From assembly GCA_965659725.1 (NCBI GenBank), contig CBFHXG010000009.1:14319-78318 (forward strand): a stretch of DNA of 64,000 bases, in the 5' to 3' direction. This document shows positions 25,101 through 33,943 of the stretch, in pieces; positions within the stretch are counted from its first letter, which is position 1, and the number at the start of each line of letters is the position of its first letter. The DNA is from Phaeocystidibacter sp965659725. GTDB lineage: Bacteria; Bacteroidota; Bacteroidia; Flavobacteriales; Schleiferiaceae. The position numbers were made by a program, and so were the translations under genes. The notes below the pieces were generated by a model. It had not been told where the DNA came from, did not search any database, and was given only the letters and a program-made list of their open reading frames with translations.

Positions 25101-25148
25101 AGTTAGAGTGTTAGGGTGTTAGGGTGTTAGGGTGTTAGGGTGTTAAAG
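25101..25148. repeat. 8-mer tandem array, left flank of four-helix-bundle gene
   Basis: Four perfect copies of TGTTAGGG (25109-25140) are bordered by degenerate copies (AGTTAGAG, TGTTAAAG). The same 8-nt period in inverted orientation lies on the other side of the gene (25633-25656). Two small hairpins follow before the start codon: TTGAGATT/AATCTCAA (25153-25179) and TGGGTTT-T-AAACCCA (25192-25206). Confidence 0.85.
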
Positions 25149-25212
25149 TTACTTGAGATTCGACAACCTCAAATCTCAATTCTTCACCTTGTGGGTTTTA
25201 AACCCAAGTATT

Positions 25213-25617
25213 ATGTCATTATTTGCAAAAACCATAGAAGAGTTGCATTGTTGGCAAGCGGCTCGCAACCTGGTGGTAATGGTAGATGACCTTATCAGAA
25301 TGAACCCCGCTCTCAGCAAAAATTATAACCTTAAAGATCAACTCTTTCGTGCGAGTTTAAGTGTTATGAACAACATAGCTGAGGGTTTTGGTAGATACCA
25401 CAAGAAAGAGTTCATGCGATTCCTGGACATTGCCAAAGCGAGCTGCGTAGAGGTTGAAAGTATGTCTTACGTACTGGCAGACCTGAAGCTTATTGAAGCT
25501 TCTGAAAGTGTTGAGCTCAAGAAGCAAATCACTATTACAAAACGTAAAACTGCAGGGCTGCTAGCTCATCTTTACAGGACCAATGAAAGCCAACAGACTG
25601 CCAAAACCGCAGAGTGA
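25213..25617 (+). CDS. Four-helix-bundle protein (23S rRNA intervening-sequence / bIVP family)
   Basis: The product has 134 residues from MSLFAKTIEELHCWQAARNL; the frame is open upstream, but only across the hairpins. Family hallmarks are ELHCWQAARNLV, NLKDQLFRASLSVMNNIAEG, FGRYHKKEFMRFLDIAKASC and EVESMSYVLADL. Relatives are encoded in 23S rRNA intervening sequences, stand alone in many Bacteroidota, or occur as Avd in diversity-generating retroelements. The cellular role is unknown. Inverted 8-mer arrays on both sides suggest a mobile or inserted cassette. No reverse transcriptase or rRNA is nearby. Confidence 0.88.
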   Translation: MSLFAKTIEELHCWQAARNLVVMVDDLIRMNPALSKNYNLKDQLFRASLSVMNNIAEGFGRYHKKEFMRFLDIAKASCVEVESMSYVLADLKLIEASESVELKKQITITKRKTAGLLAHLYRTNESQQTAKTAE

Positions 25618-25625
25618 TAGGTTAA

Positions 25626-25656
25626 ACACTAACTCTAACACCTTAACACTCTAACA
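25626..25656. repeat. 8-mer tandem array, right flank of four-helix-bundle gene
   Basis: CTCTAACA, CCTTAACA and CTCTAACA (25633-25656) are the reverse-complement counterparts of the TGTTAGGG array at 25109-25140, with a partial copy before them. The array ends at the stop codon of the crotonase gene. Confidence 0.75.
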
Positions 25657-25658
25657 CT

Positions 25659-26432
25659 CTATCCAAACTCCGGCTTCCTCTTCTCCAAAAAGGCCGCCGT
25701 CCCTTCCTTGAATTCATCGGTACCAAAAGCTTCGCCAAAGGCGTTGATCTCCGCCTCAAATCCATTCTCACCGTGAGCAAAACCAGCATTCACAGCCTTC
25801 ATTGCTGCGCCAATAGCAACACCGCTGTTCTTAGCTATTTTGGAAGCGATCTCAGTACACTTCTCCATGAGTTCGTCCATGGACACCACGTGGTTAACCA
25901 AACCCCATTTGAGGCCTTCATTCGCATCGATCATGCCTGCGGTAGTGATCATTTCCATGGCCTTGCCCTTGCCTACCAGCTGAGCAAGTCGCTGTGTGCC
26001 TCCATAACCCGGAATAACTCCTAAGGTCACTTCGGGAAGTCCCATTCTCGCATTGTCCGATGCCACACGTATATGGCAGCTCATAGCGAGTTCTAGTCCG
26101 CCGCCCAACGCAAAGCCATTGACTGCAGCGATCACGGGCTTGCTGAGGTTCTCGATCAAGTTGAAGAGCGTTTCGTGTCCCTTTCTGGCCAGTTGCTTTC
26201 CTTCCTCAACCGAGTAGTTGGCAAACTCCTTGATGTCTGCTCCCGCAACAAACGACTTTTCTCCAGAGCCTGTCAAGATGATAGCGCGAACATCGGAAGC
26301 TGCTTCGAGTTCCTGCATAGTCTTGCTCAAGGCTGCAATGGTGTCGCCATTCAATGCATTGAGCTGCTTAGGTCTGTTTATAGTTACCGTGGCAATTCGG
26401 TCTTTCTTCTCAATAAGAACGAGTTCTTCCAT
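25659..26432 (-). CDS. Enoyl-CoA hydratase / crotonase-family enzyme
   Basis: The product has 257 residues, full length for the family. The oxyanion-hole strands are SFVAGADIKEF and NGFALGGGLELAM. Catalytic Glu114 (GGGLELAM) and Glu134 (MGLPEVTLGVIPGYGGTQRL) are both present, so hydratase activity on short-chain 2-enoyl-CoA (for example crotonyl-CoA) is likely. It probably acts in fatty-acid or amino-acid breakdown in the cytoplasm. The next gene upstream ends 9 nt away. Confidence 0.93.
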   Translation of the reverse strand: MEELVLIEKKDRIATVTINRPKQLNALNGDTIAALSKTMQELEAASDVRAIILTGSGEKSFVAGADIKEFANYSVEEGKQLARKGHETLFNLIENLSKPVIAAVNGFALGGGLELAMSCHIRVASDNARMGLPEVTLGVIPGYGGTQRLAQLVGKGKAMEMITTAGMIDANEGLKWGLVNHVVSMDELMEKCTEIASKIAKNSGVAIGAAMKAVNAGFAHGENGFEAEINAFGEAFGTDEFKEGTAAFLEKRKPEFG

Positions 26433-26440
26433 GGGATATA

Positions 26441-27142
26441 TTATTGTTCAGATTCAGGCGCTAAGATCGCAAAACGAACTGTGACAGACATGGAAATCGT
26501 TTCTTTTCCAGGCGCAACAGATGGGCCTGAAGAGTCTTCGCGAGCCATAACTCCATCCATATAGGCCAGGTTTGCATACGGCATTGGCGAACCAGGTGAT
26601 GATTCAATAAAACTTTGTGCTATACCCAACTCAACACCCAATTCTTCCGCAATTACCTGTGCCTTCTCTTTCGCTACTCGGATCGCTTCTGTTCGTAGCT
26701 CGGTCTTTACCTCATCGCTCTTGGAATATCGAAATCTACCCATGGACAAGTTCTCCACACCGAAGCCGATCAGCTTACTCACTATTTCAGGGTATTTCTC
26801 AAAGTCATTGACCGTCAAATGAAATGATTGCGAAGCAACGAACCCTACTCGATACTGCTCACCATTCCTGTACTCCTTCCTCTCTCGAAGGCTCGCTTGT
26901 TCCGACGAGAATTCACACGCTTCCTCTAGGCCGTTCAAATAGGCAATGATAGAGCGACTCTTACCCTCGTTTTCCTCGAAGGCCGTCTTCACATCATCCG
27001 CTTCCGATACTACGATGAATTGAATACTCATTTCGTCGGGCTCCATGCTGCGAGTTACGGTTCCTGTGACTGTAATTCCTTCCATTTGGGCATAGGCTGA
27101 TAAGCCCATTACCAGTGTAAGTGCAAGAATTAGTTTTTTCAT
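26441..27142 (-). CDS. SIMPL-domain (DUF541) periplasmic protein
   Basis: The product has 233 residues, with signal peptide MKKLILALTLVMGLSAYAQ. The SIMPL fold is seen in GITVTGTVTRSMEPDEMSIQF, FEENEGKSRSIIAYLNGL and TEAIRVAKEKAQVIAEELGV, with the closing strand SVTVRFAIL. Members form ring-like oligomers in the envelope and are linked to oxidative stress in some species. The role here is not known. It lies 11 nt from the histidine kinase gene upstream. Confidence 0.9.
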   Translation of the reverse strand: MKKLILALTLVMGLSAYAQMEGITVTGTVTRSMEPDEMSIQFIVVSEADDVKTAFEENEGKSRSIIAYLNGLEEACEFSSEQASLRERKEYRNGEQYRVGFVASQSFHLTVNDFEKYPEIVSKLIGFGVENLSMGRFRYSKSDEVKTELRTEAIRVAKEKAQVIAEELGVELGIAQSFIESSPGSPMPYANLAYMDGVMAREDSSGPSVAPGKETISMSVTVRFAILAPESEQ

Positions 27143-27153
27143 GATGTCGTTTT

Positions 27154-28593
27154 TTAATGATTGATGACCTTAGGTAGGTCTATGATGAATGTCGTGCCCT
27201 TTCCAACGGTAGATTCTAAAGTGATATCACCATTAAAGCCTTTTACGATATTCCGAACCATCGCCAAACCGAGGCCCATACCCTGCGTTTTGGTGGTGAA
27301 GCTTGGCTCAAAGATCTTTTCTCGCTTGTCGTCGGGTACACCAACTCCATTATCACGTACATAAAGTTGAACGCGATCGCCTTCTGTGGCAAGGCAGCCC
27401 ACGGTTATCTCTGGCGCTCTTCCTTCCGGAATGGCCTGCTCAGCATTGAGTATGAGATTATTCAGCACTCTAGTAAGTTGATCCTTATCACCGCTAATAG
27501 ATAACTCTTCTTCCGGCAATTCTAGTCTAATGTTTTCATGAGCTGCACCAACTCTTTCGAGGAAAGCCTTGAGGTCGATGCTCTCTTGCTTCATTTCGGG
27601 CATGCTGGCGAAGCGAGAGAACGCCGTGGCAATATTGCTTAGCGCATCGATCTGTGCCAACATACTCTCCGTAAATTCCTTGAGCTTTTTTGGATCATCA
27701 ACCTGAAGTTTCCGCTCTAACATTTGAACCGAGAGCCTCATGGGTGTTAATGGGTTCTTGATCTCATGCGCCACCTGCTTGGCCATCTCCTTCCATGCTG
27801 TTTCACGTTCACTTTGCGCAAGTTTGATGGCATTTTGCTCGAGCTGGATCATCATCTTATTGTACTCATCCACAAGCCTACCGATCTCATCATTGCTCGG
27901 CCATTGGATAGGCTCGTTGTATTTACCTAATTGAACTTCTCTCATTTTCCGGGCGATCACCGTAAGAGAGTGAGTGATATAGTTGGATAGGAAGTAGGCT
28001 AGCAATGCAGCGCCTATGAATAGGATAATATAGAGGGTAATAAGTGTCTCTAAGAACTCTACATCTTGGTCCGGAATCCTATCATTCTCAAAATAGGGAA
28101 TGTTGAGGATCGCCAATTGCTCACCATCTGCAGATTCAACGTAGCTGTAGATCAGAAGTACATCCGTAGTGTCACCCGAAGGCATGATAAAGCGTTGCTC
28201 TCCCGATTCTATCCTTTCCAATATGTCTTCCGGAACCGACCTTTCCAATCGTCCTATTTCAAAAGAATGATTGTTATTGGTAATGATCAGCTTTCCTTCA
28301 GGAGTAAATAAGTTGATATCTAAGCTGTGCACATCTGCAAGCTCGCAGATCTTATCGCTAAAAAGAGAGGTGAGGCTATCTGTGTTTTGCTTTTCCGGAT
28401 TGCTCTTTAAGAAATACCTGATATCATCTTCAATGGCCTTTTCCTTTCGCTTAAGTCGCTCTTGATGGTATTCCTCATTCTCTTCTTCAAAGTGATATAA
28501 AGAGATCAAACCTGTGAGTACAAAGCTCACTAGGATCATAAAGAGAAGAGAGATAAAGATGCGTGCCCTCAGGCTCAAATGGGGAAAGGTCAT
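27154..28593 (-). CDS. Membrane sensor histidine kinase with HAMP domain
   Basis: The product has 479 residues from MTFPHLSLRARIF. The frame is open further upstream to 28755, but that part contains the atpG terminator and is not protein-like. It has TM1 (IFISLLFMILVSFVLTGLIS), an extracytoplasmic sensor of about 150 residues, TM2 (LYIILFIGAALLAYFL), HAMP, HisKA with phospho-His in VAHEIKNPLTPMRLS, and HATPase with N box NLILNAEQAI, G1 DNGVGVPDDK and G2 GMGLGLAMVRNIVKG. All catalytic boxes are intact. The domain order resembles NtrY-type kinases. No response regulator is adjacent. Confidence 0.93.
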   Translation of the reverse strand: MTFPHLSLRARIFISLLFMILVSFVLTGLISLYHFEEENEEYHQERLKRKEKAIEDDIRYFLKSNPEKQNTDSLTSLFSDKICELADVHSLDINLFTPEGKLIITNNNHSFEIGRLERSVPEDILERIESGEQRFIMPSGDTTDVLLIYSYVESADGEQLAILNIPYFENDRIPDQDVEFLETLITLYIILFIGAALLAYFLSNYITHSLTVIARKMREVQLGKYNEPIQWPSNDEIGRLVDEYNKMMIQLEQNAIKLAQSERETAWKEMAKQVAHEIKNPLTPMRLSVQMLERKLQVDDPKKLKEFTESMLAQIDALSNIATAFSRFASMPEMKQESIDLKAFLERVGAAHENIRLELPEEELSISGDKDQLTRVLNNLILNAEQAIPEGRAPEITVGCLATEGDRVQLYVRDNGVGVPDDKREKIFEPSFTTKTQGMGLGLAMVRNIVKGFNGDITLESTVGKGTTFIIDLPKVINH

Positions 28594-28641
28594 ATGTAAA
28601 GATGAGCAAAAATTGGACCGAGGGCAAGGGAGCGACATCTC

Positions 28642-28678
28642 CAAAAACAAAAAACCCCGACATCTCGCGACGTCGGGG
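28642..28678 (-). terminator. Rho-independent terminator of the ATP-synthase operon
   Basis: CCCCGAC (28655-28661) pairs with GTCGGGG (28672-28678). On the minus strand the hairpin is followed by TTTTTTGTTTTT. It lies about 30 nt after the atpG stop and 50 nt before the kinase start. Confidence 0.9.
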
Positions 28679-28708
28679 CCTTCTTGAACTTTCGTTCGAA
28701 ACGTATCG

Positions 28709-29572
28709 TCAACCGTTAAGTGCTTCTGCACCACCAACGATCTCGAGAATCTCATTGGTAATGGCAGCCTGACGGGCTTTGTTATAGTCCAAGGTAAGCT
28801 GTCCTTTAAGCTCGCTCGCGTTGTCTGTTGCCTTGTGCATGGCAGTCATACGCGCACCGTGCTCAGAAGCGTTGCTATCCAACAATGCCTTGAAGATCTG
28901 GATCTTCAATGACGTTGGGATTAAGTCTCCCAAGATCTCTTCCTTAGAAGGCTCGTAAATGTAATCTCCGCCACCTGCAGCATCTCCGCTTTCCGCTGGA
29001 ACAACTGGCAAGAATTGCTCTCTCGTAGGCACCTGCATTGCTGCGTTCTTGAAGTGATTATAAACCACCTCAACGCGGTCCCAAGTACCATTCAAGAAGC
29101 CTTCCATAGCCTCTTCTGCGATCTCTGAAGCCGCCTCGAAGTTGAGGTCGTTCCAGATCGCGTTATTCTCAGAGTGAAGCATGTCGGTCTTGCGGTACGC
29201 GTCCCAAGCCTTCTTACCGATAGCTTTTACGTGAACCTTCACATTCTGACCTTGATACTCGCTTACGATACTCTTAGATAGCTTGAGAATGCTAGAGTTG
29301 AAAACACCGCACAATCCACGATTGGAGTTGACAACAATGAGCAAAACGTTCTTTGCCTGGCGCTCTTCCGCATACATATTCTCAGATGCGTCGAGTGTTG
29401 CGCTTACATTGGAAAGAATGTCTTTCAACTTGTTAGCATAGGGACGCATTTGGGTAATGCCGTCCTGTGCCTTCTTCAGCTTCGCCGCAGATACCATCTT
29501 CATTGCTGAAGTGATCTGCATCGTAGAGCCGATGGAGACAATTCTATTGCGTAATTCTTTGAGGTTCGCCAT
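28709..29572 (-). CDS. atpG: ATP synthase F1 gamma subunit
   Basis: The product has 287 residues from MANLKELRNRIVSIGSTMQI. Ten further in-frame residues upstream are not conserved. The N-terminal helix (TSAMKMVSAAKLKKAQ) and C-terminal helix (ASELKGQLTLDYNKARQAAI, TNEILEIVGGAEAL) are the paired coiled coil that turns inside the alpha3-beta3 ring. The middle has SNRGLCGVFNSSI. It is the last gene of the atpBEFHAG run and is followed by a terminator. The beta and epsilon genes are not in the window, as is usual in Bacteroidota. Confidence 0.96.
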   Translation of the reverse strand: MANLKELRNRIVSIGSTMQITSAMKMVSAAKLKKAQDGITQMRPYANKLKDILSNVSATLDASENMYAEERQAKNVLLIVVNSNRGLCGVFNSSILKLSKSIVSEYQGQNVKVHVKAIGKKAWDAYRKTDMLHSENNAIWNDLNFEAASEIAEEAMEGFLNGTWDRVEVVYNHFKNAAMQVPTREQFLPVVPAESGDAAGGGDYIYEPSKEEILGDLIPTSLKIQIFKALLDSNASEHGARMTAMHKATDNASELKGQLTLDYNKARQAAITNEILEIVGGAEALNG

Positions 29573-29617
29573 GGAACGAGTGTTGTCCCGGTGCTTGCGC
29601 ACCGGGATTATAACTTA

Positions 29618-31198
29618 TTATCCTTCGTAGTTTGGAAGCACTTCCTTCGCTGCAGCTTCAATAGCCTTGCTCTGGTCGTCTGTCCACTTGCCGTTAGAGA
29701 TTTGCTCCAACGCATCAGCGTGCTTGCTCTCCATGTACTCAAGGAAGGCAACTTCAAAGTCACGCACCTTATCAACAGGAACCTTGTTCAACATACCCTT
29801 TGTACCGAGGTAGATGATGGCTACCTGCTTCTCAACAGACAATGGTGAGTTTACAGATTGCTTCAAGATCTCCACGTTACGGCGACCCTTGTTGATAACC
29901 GCCATAGTAGCCGCATCAAGGTCAGAACCGAACTTCGCGAAGGCCTCAAGCTCACGGAACTGAGCCTGGTCGAGCTTCAATGTACCTGCAACTTTCTTCA
30001 TCGGTTTGATCTGTGCAGAACCACCTACACGAGATACAGAGATACCAACGTTGATCGCAGGACGTACACCAGAGTTGAACAAGTCAGACTCCAAGAAGAT
30101 CTGTCCGTCAGTGATCGAAATTACGTTCGTAGGAATGTATGCAGATACGTCACCCGCCTGCGTTTCGATAATTGGAAGTGCAGTCAAAGAACCTCCACCC
30201 TTCACTTTGCCTTTCAAAGACTCAGGAAGGTCGTTCATTTGAGATGCAATGGTGTCGTCGGCAATCACCTTTGCAGCACGCTCAAGAAGACGGCTGTGTA
30301 GGTAGAATACATCACCAGGGTATGCTTCACGTCCTGGAGGACGACGAAGAAGAAGGGAAACCTCACGGTAAGCAACCGCCTGCTTAGAAAGGTCATCATA
30401 GATGATCAATGCAGGACGACCTGTGTCGCGGAAGTACTCACCGATAGCAGCACCAGCAAATGGAGCATAGAACTGCATTGGAGCAGGGTCAGATGCGTTT
30501 GCCGCTACGATAGTAGTGTAGGCCATGGCACCTTTCTCTTCCAAGGTCTTAGCGATACCCGCTACAGTTGAACCTTTCTGACCTACAGCTACGTAGATAC
30601 AGTAAACCGGCTCACCCTTGTCATAGAATTCTTTTTGGTTCAAAATGGTGTCGATCGCCACGGTAGTTTTACCCGTTTGGCGGTCGCCAATGATCAACTC
30701 ACGCTGACCACGACCGATAGGGATCATCGCGTCGATAGACTTGATACCTGTTTGAAGTGGTTCATTTACCGGCTGACGGTAAATTACACCTGGAGCTTTA
30801 CGCTCGAGTGGCATTTGGAACTTCTCACCTTCAAGTGGTCCTTTACCATCGATAGGGTTACCCAAAGTATCCACTACACGTCCAAGCATTCCTTCACCTA
30901 CCTCGATAGATGCGATCTTGCCAGTTCGCTTAACGGTTGATCCTTCTTTGATACCTTCAGCAGGACCGAGCAATACGATACCTACGTTGTCTTCCTCGAG
31001 GTTGAGGACGATTCCTTGAAGGCCACTTTCGAACTCAACGAGTTCACCTGCTTGGGCGTTTTGGAGACCAAATGCACGGGCGATACCGTCACCTACTTGG
31101 AGGATGGTTCCTACCTCTTGCATTTCAGTTTCGGAACTGAATCCAGAAAGTTGCTTGCGCAGGATAGCTGAAATTTCAGCTGGCTTTACTTCTGCCAT
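29618..31198 (-). CDS. atpA: ATP synthase F1 alpha subunit
   Basis: The product has 526 residues. It has the Walker A of alpha (IGDRQTGKTTVAIDT), the region PGREAYPGDVFYLHSRLLER and the Arg-finger segment INVGISVSRVGGSAQIKPMK. It is a regulatory nucleotide-binding subunit of F1 in the inner membrane complex. The product is full length, with no anomalies. It lies 45 nt before atpG and 30 nt after atpH. Confidence 0.97.
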   Translation of the reverse strand: MAEVKPAEISAILRKQLSGFSSETEMQEVGTILQVGDGIARAFGLQNAQAGELVEFESGLQGIVLNLEEDNVGIVLLGPAEGIKEGSTVKRTGKIASIEVGEGMLGRVVDTLGNPIDGKGPLEGEKFQMPLERKAPGVIYRQPVNEPLQTGIKSIDAMIPIGRGQRELIIGDRQTGKTTVAIDTILNQKEFYDKGEPVYCIYVAVGQKGSTVAGIAKTLEEKGAMAYTTIVAANASDPAPMQFYAPFAGAAIGEYFRDTGRPALIIYDDLSKQAVAYREVSLLLRRPPGREAYPGDVFYLHSRLLERAAKVIADDTIASQMNDLPESLKGKVKGGGSLTALPIIETQAGDVSAYIPTNVISITDGQIFLESDLFNSGVRPAINVGISVSRVGGSAQIKPMKKVAGTLKLDQAQFRELEAFAKFGSDLDAATMAVINKGRRNVEILKQSVNSPLSVEKQVAIIYLGTKGMLNKVPVDKVRDFEVAFLEYMESKHADALEQISNGKWTDDQSKAIEAAAKEVLPNYEG

Positions 31199-31228
31199 GA
31201 TTGACTTGCTTAAAGGGTTCTGCGCGGA

Positions 31229-31786
31229 TCAGAAATCCGCCACGTACAGATTGTCTTTGTATTGTTGTTTTAACTCGTGCAATTTACCGGCAATGCTATT
31301 GTCGATCTGCTTGTCACCTACACGAAGGATGAATCCACCGATCAGGTTCTCATCAACCTTCTCAACCAATTCTACTTCGTTTCCAGTGGCACTCTTCACT
31401 AGCTCGCTCAGCTTCTCGCGTACCTCGTCGGTCAATTCAACCGAAGAAGTAACGGTAGCTTGGGTAATGCCCTTCGCCTTGAGGTACTTGGTGTGGAAGC
31501 TTTTGATCACTTCGCTTGTCATCGCCTCACGGCCATGATCTACCAATAGGTTGAGGAACATGATAACCATCTCAGAAAGCGCTTCACCAAAGATCTCTTT
31601 AAGGACCTTCTCTTTCTGGTGTGGCTTGATAACCGGGCTTGACAACAAGTTGCGTAGCTCGCGGCTTTCGCGGATAGAAGCACCCAATACGATAAGGTCT
31701 TCTTGCACACGGTCGAGCTCTTTGCGCTCAACGGCGAGATCTAGAAGGGCCTTGGCGTAACGATGTGCTGCTCTTGCGTTGCTCAT
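31229..31786 (-). CDS. atpH: ATP synthase F1 delta subunit
   Basis: The product has 185 residues, OSCP/delta family: N-terminal helical bundle (RAAHRYAKALLDLAVERKEL), NLLSSPVIKPHQKEKVLKEI, and C-terminal GGFILRVGDKQIDNSIAGKL. It joins the b-subunit stalk to the top of F1. It sits between atpF (10-nt gap) and atpA. Confidence 0.96.
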   Translation of the reverse strand: MSNARAAHRYAKALLDLAVERKELDRVQEDLIVLGASIRESRELRNLLSSPVIKPHQKEKVLKEIFGEALSEMVIMFLNLLVDHGREAMTSEVIKSFHTKYLKAKGITQATVTSSVELTDEVREKLSELVKSATGNEVELVEKVDENLIGGFILRVGDKQIDNSIAGKLHELKQQYKDNLYVADF

Positions 31787-31796
31787 TCGTTCCCGA

Positions 31797-32291
31797 TTAG
31801 TTCAATTTAACGTCGTCTACCATGCGCTCTACCATTTCGGTTTGAGCCTTTTGGTCTTTCAACTCAGCGCGAAGAATTTTCTCAGCCATCTCAATAGATA
31901 GAGAGGCTACTTGATTCTTCAATTCTGTGATGGCTGCCATCTTCTCATGCTCAATCTGCTCCATAGCAGAAGCGATGATCTTATCCGCCTCAGCCGAAGC
32001 AGCATCTTTAGCTTCAGAGATCGTCTTCTCCTTCATGGTACGCGCCTCTTTCAAGATCACGTCACGCTCCTCACGAGCCTGCTTCAATAGTTTCTCATTA
32101 TCAGCCTGAAGGTTTTCCATCTCAGCACGAGCCTTTTCAGCGCTCTTCAATGCATTCTCAATGGCTTCCTCACGCGTCTTAACAGCGCCAAGGATAGGCT
32201 TCCATGCAAACTTGGCCAACAAGAATACCAAGAGAAGGAATACGATGGTGGTCCAAAAAATGAGACCTACACCTGGAGTTACTAAATCCAT
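31797..32291 (-). CDS. atpF: ATP synthase F0 b subunit
   Basis: The product has 164 residues: one N-terminal membrane helix (LIFWTTIVFLLLVFLLAKFA), then a long charged helix (REEAIENALKSAEKARAEME and on) that forms the peripheral stalk. The length and pattern are normal. A 113-nt gap separates it from atpE. Confidence 0.96.
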   Translation of the reverse strand: MDLVTPGVGLIFWTTIVFLLLVFLLAKFAWKPILGAVKTREEAIENALKSAEKARAEMENLQADNEKLLKQAREERDVILKEARTMKEKTISEAKDAASAEADKIIASAMEQIEHEKMAAITELKNQVASLSIEMAEKILRAELKDQKAQTEMVERMVDDVKLN

Positions 32292-32404
32292 CTAAATTGA
32301 AATTAAAGTCGTTTGTCGTTGATTCAGTTTAGAGATAAATCAAGGTCCGCAGCCAACCGCTACGTGACCTTGATCAAATCTTAGTGCTTCTAAGCGTTGG
32401 TGAA

Positions 32405-32617
32405 TTATACACCAAGACCCAAAAGACCAACTACGATACCGAATAGACCAGCACCCTCGATAAGAGCGGCTGCGATAATCATAGCAGTCTGGATCTTACC
32501 AGAAGCTTCAGGCTGACGTGCAATCGCGTCCATAGCTTGACCACCGATACGACCGATACCCAAACCTACTCCCAAAACTGCGAGACCGGCTCCGATTGCT
32601 GCAATACTACCTACCAT
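32405..32617 (-). CDS. atpE: ATP synthase F0 c subunit
   Basis: The product has 70 residues forming two hydrophobic helices around the polar loop ARQPEA. The ion-carrying acid is Glu54 (AALIEGAGLFG). No Na+-type set of ligands is evident around it, so proton coupling is likely. The oligomeric ring forms the rotor. Confidence 0.97.
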   Translation of the reverse strand: MVGSIAAIGAGLAVLGVGLGIGRIGGQAMDAIARQPEASGKIQTAMIIAAALIEGAGLFGIVVGLLGLGV

Positions 32618-32664
32618 AATTGAAATGGTTTAAAATGAATAAACAACGAAATTCTTACTGCTCA

Positions 32665-33885
32665 TTAATGATGTCCATCGTCAACTGCCGCGCCAATAAA
32701 CAAGGCGGTAAGCAAGGTGAAGATGTATGCTTGTAGGGCGGCAACCAACAACTCCAACACGCTGATGAACAACGTCAAAGGAATAGAAAGTGCAGATACC
32801 CAAACTGAATTCAAGATGAAGATCAAGCCGATCAAACTCAATACGAGAATGTGACCCGCTGTGATGTTCGCAAACAAACGAAGCATCAATGCAAATGGCT
32901 TGGTGAAGATGCCTACGAACTCAACGATCGCCAACAAAGGACGAACCGCGAATGGTACGCCCGGCATCCAGAAAATGTGACCCCAGTAATGCTTGTTGCC
33001 GTTGATGTTTACCACCACAAAGGCAAATACAGCAAGTACCATGGTTACAGCAATGTTACCTGTAACGTTCGGTGAACCCAAAATTGGGATCAATCCAACC
33101 AAGTTGTTCAACCAGATGAAGAAGAAAATGGTCAACAAGAACGGAACAAAACGCTCGTAGTGCTTTCCACCGATGTTCTCCTTCGCAATATCGTCACGCA
33201 CAAATACAACCAATGGCTCCATAAAAGAGGCCAACTTACTCGGTGCAACAGCTCCATTCTTCTTGTAATAACGGGCTGTAGATCCAAAGATCAAGAACAA
33301 CAACACCGCTACAAGTAGCATGAAGAATACGTTCTTAGTAATAGAGAAGTCAAGCGGCGCAGCTTTGATCGGATGACCATCGTGCATCTCGTAGAATCCT
33401 CCATGAGCGTTCGGCTCTTCAGAGGCGTAGTAGATCGTCCCATGGACATTAACAAAACGTTGTCCACCTGCCTCAACTACATGGTGACCCGTTTCGTCGT
33501 GGTGGAACTTGCTCGACATAAATGAAACAATGCCGTTGTCTGTATAGAGGATCACCGGAAGTGGAATGCTCACTGCGTGCATCTCGCCATCCTCACCCTC
33601 GTAATCTGCAAGGTGAATGGAGTGCGCATCCGCAATGTGGTGCATGATCATCTCGTTCACATTGAAGCCTTCTTCATCGTGAGATTCCTCTCCGTGATGA
33701 TCCGCTTCGTGATCATGACCATTTGCCTCGGCATGAGCGGCATGACCATCATGCGCTTCAGCGTGCTGTGCAGTGTCTCCCTCCGTTGTGGTCGCATGTT
33801 CGTTGTTCGAACCGTTCGCGAAACTCGCATTCCCGAAACCGAGAAGGGCAAGTGTAAGTGTCAGTAATACAGACTTTTGTTGCAT
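32665..33885 (-). CDS. atpB: ATP synthase F0 a subunit with long His-rich N-terminal extension
   Basis: The product has 406 residues, well above the 240-280 of most a subunits. Residues 1-23 are a signal peptide (LLTLTLALLGFGNASFA). Residues 29-75 hold about ten His among Glu, Asp and Ala, and up to residue 180 there is an extracytoplasmic region. The conserved core then follows: PLVVFVRDDIAKENIG, PFLLTIFFFIWLNNLVGLIP, the essential Arg in FALMLRLFANITAGH, and LELLVAALQAYIFTLLTALF. An extended N-terminus is known for Bacteroidota a subunits. A role for the His cluster in metal binding is only inferred. Confidence 0.95.
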   Translation of the reverse strand: MQQKSVLLTLTLALLGFGNASFANGSNNEHATTTEGDTAQHAEAHDGHAAHAEANGHDHEADHHGEESHDEEGFNVNEMIMHHIADAHSIHLADYEGEDGEMHAVSIPLPVILYTDNGIVSFMSSKFHHDETGHHVVEAGGQRFVNVHGTIYYASEEPNAHGGFYEMHDGHPIKAAPLDFSITKNVFFMLLVAVLLFLIFGSTARYYKKNGAVAPSKLASFMEPLVVFVRDDIAKENIGGKHYERFVPFLLTIFFFIWLNNLVGLIPILGSPNVTGNIAVTMVLAVFAFVVVNINGNKHYWGHIFWMPGVPFAVRPLLAIVEFVGIFTKPFALMLRLFANITAGHILVLSLIGLIFILNSVWVSALSIPLTLFISVLELLVAALQAYIFTLLTALFIGAAVDDGHH

Positions 33886-33935
33886 GTCTTAAATGCTCTC
33901 TATGATGTCCTTATGAGGCCGCTCAAAAATCGGTG

Positions 33936-33943
33936 CAAATGTA
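33936..33943 (-). promoter_or_regulatory. Possible -7 element before atpB
   Basis: The minus strand reads TACATTTG (TAnnTTTG), about 50 nt upstream of the atpB ATG and inside the 223-nt gap after the atpI-like gene. No -33 TTG is at standard distance. The same gap contains a hairpin CCCACC/GGTGGG (34056-34072) without a T run. Confidence 0.4.

Noticed and set aside
25192..25206. TGGGTTTTAAACCCA hairpin as a terminator
   Set aside because: No T run follows on either strand; more likely part of the flanking repeat structure or a leader hairpin.
25213..25617. Diversity-generating retroelement based on the Avd-like gene
   Set aside because: No reverse transcriptase, template/variable repeat pair or C-type-lectin target was found nearby.
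30635..30940. Plus-strand ORF inside atpA
   Set aside because: Wrong-strand shadow of a highly conserved gene.
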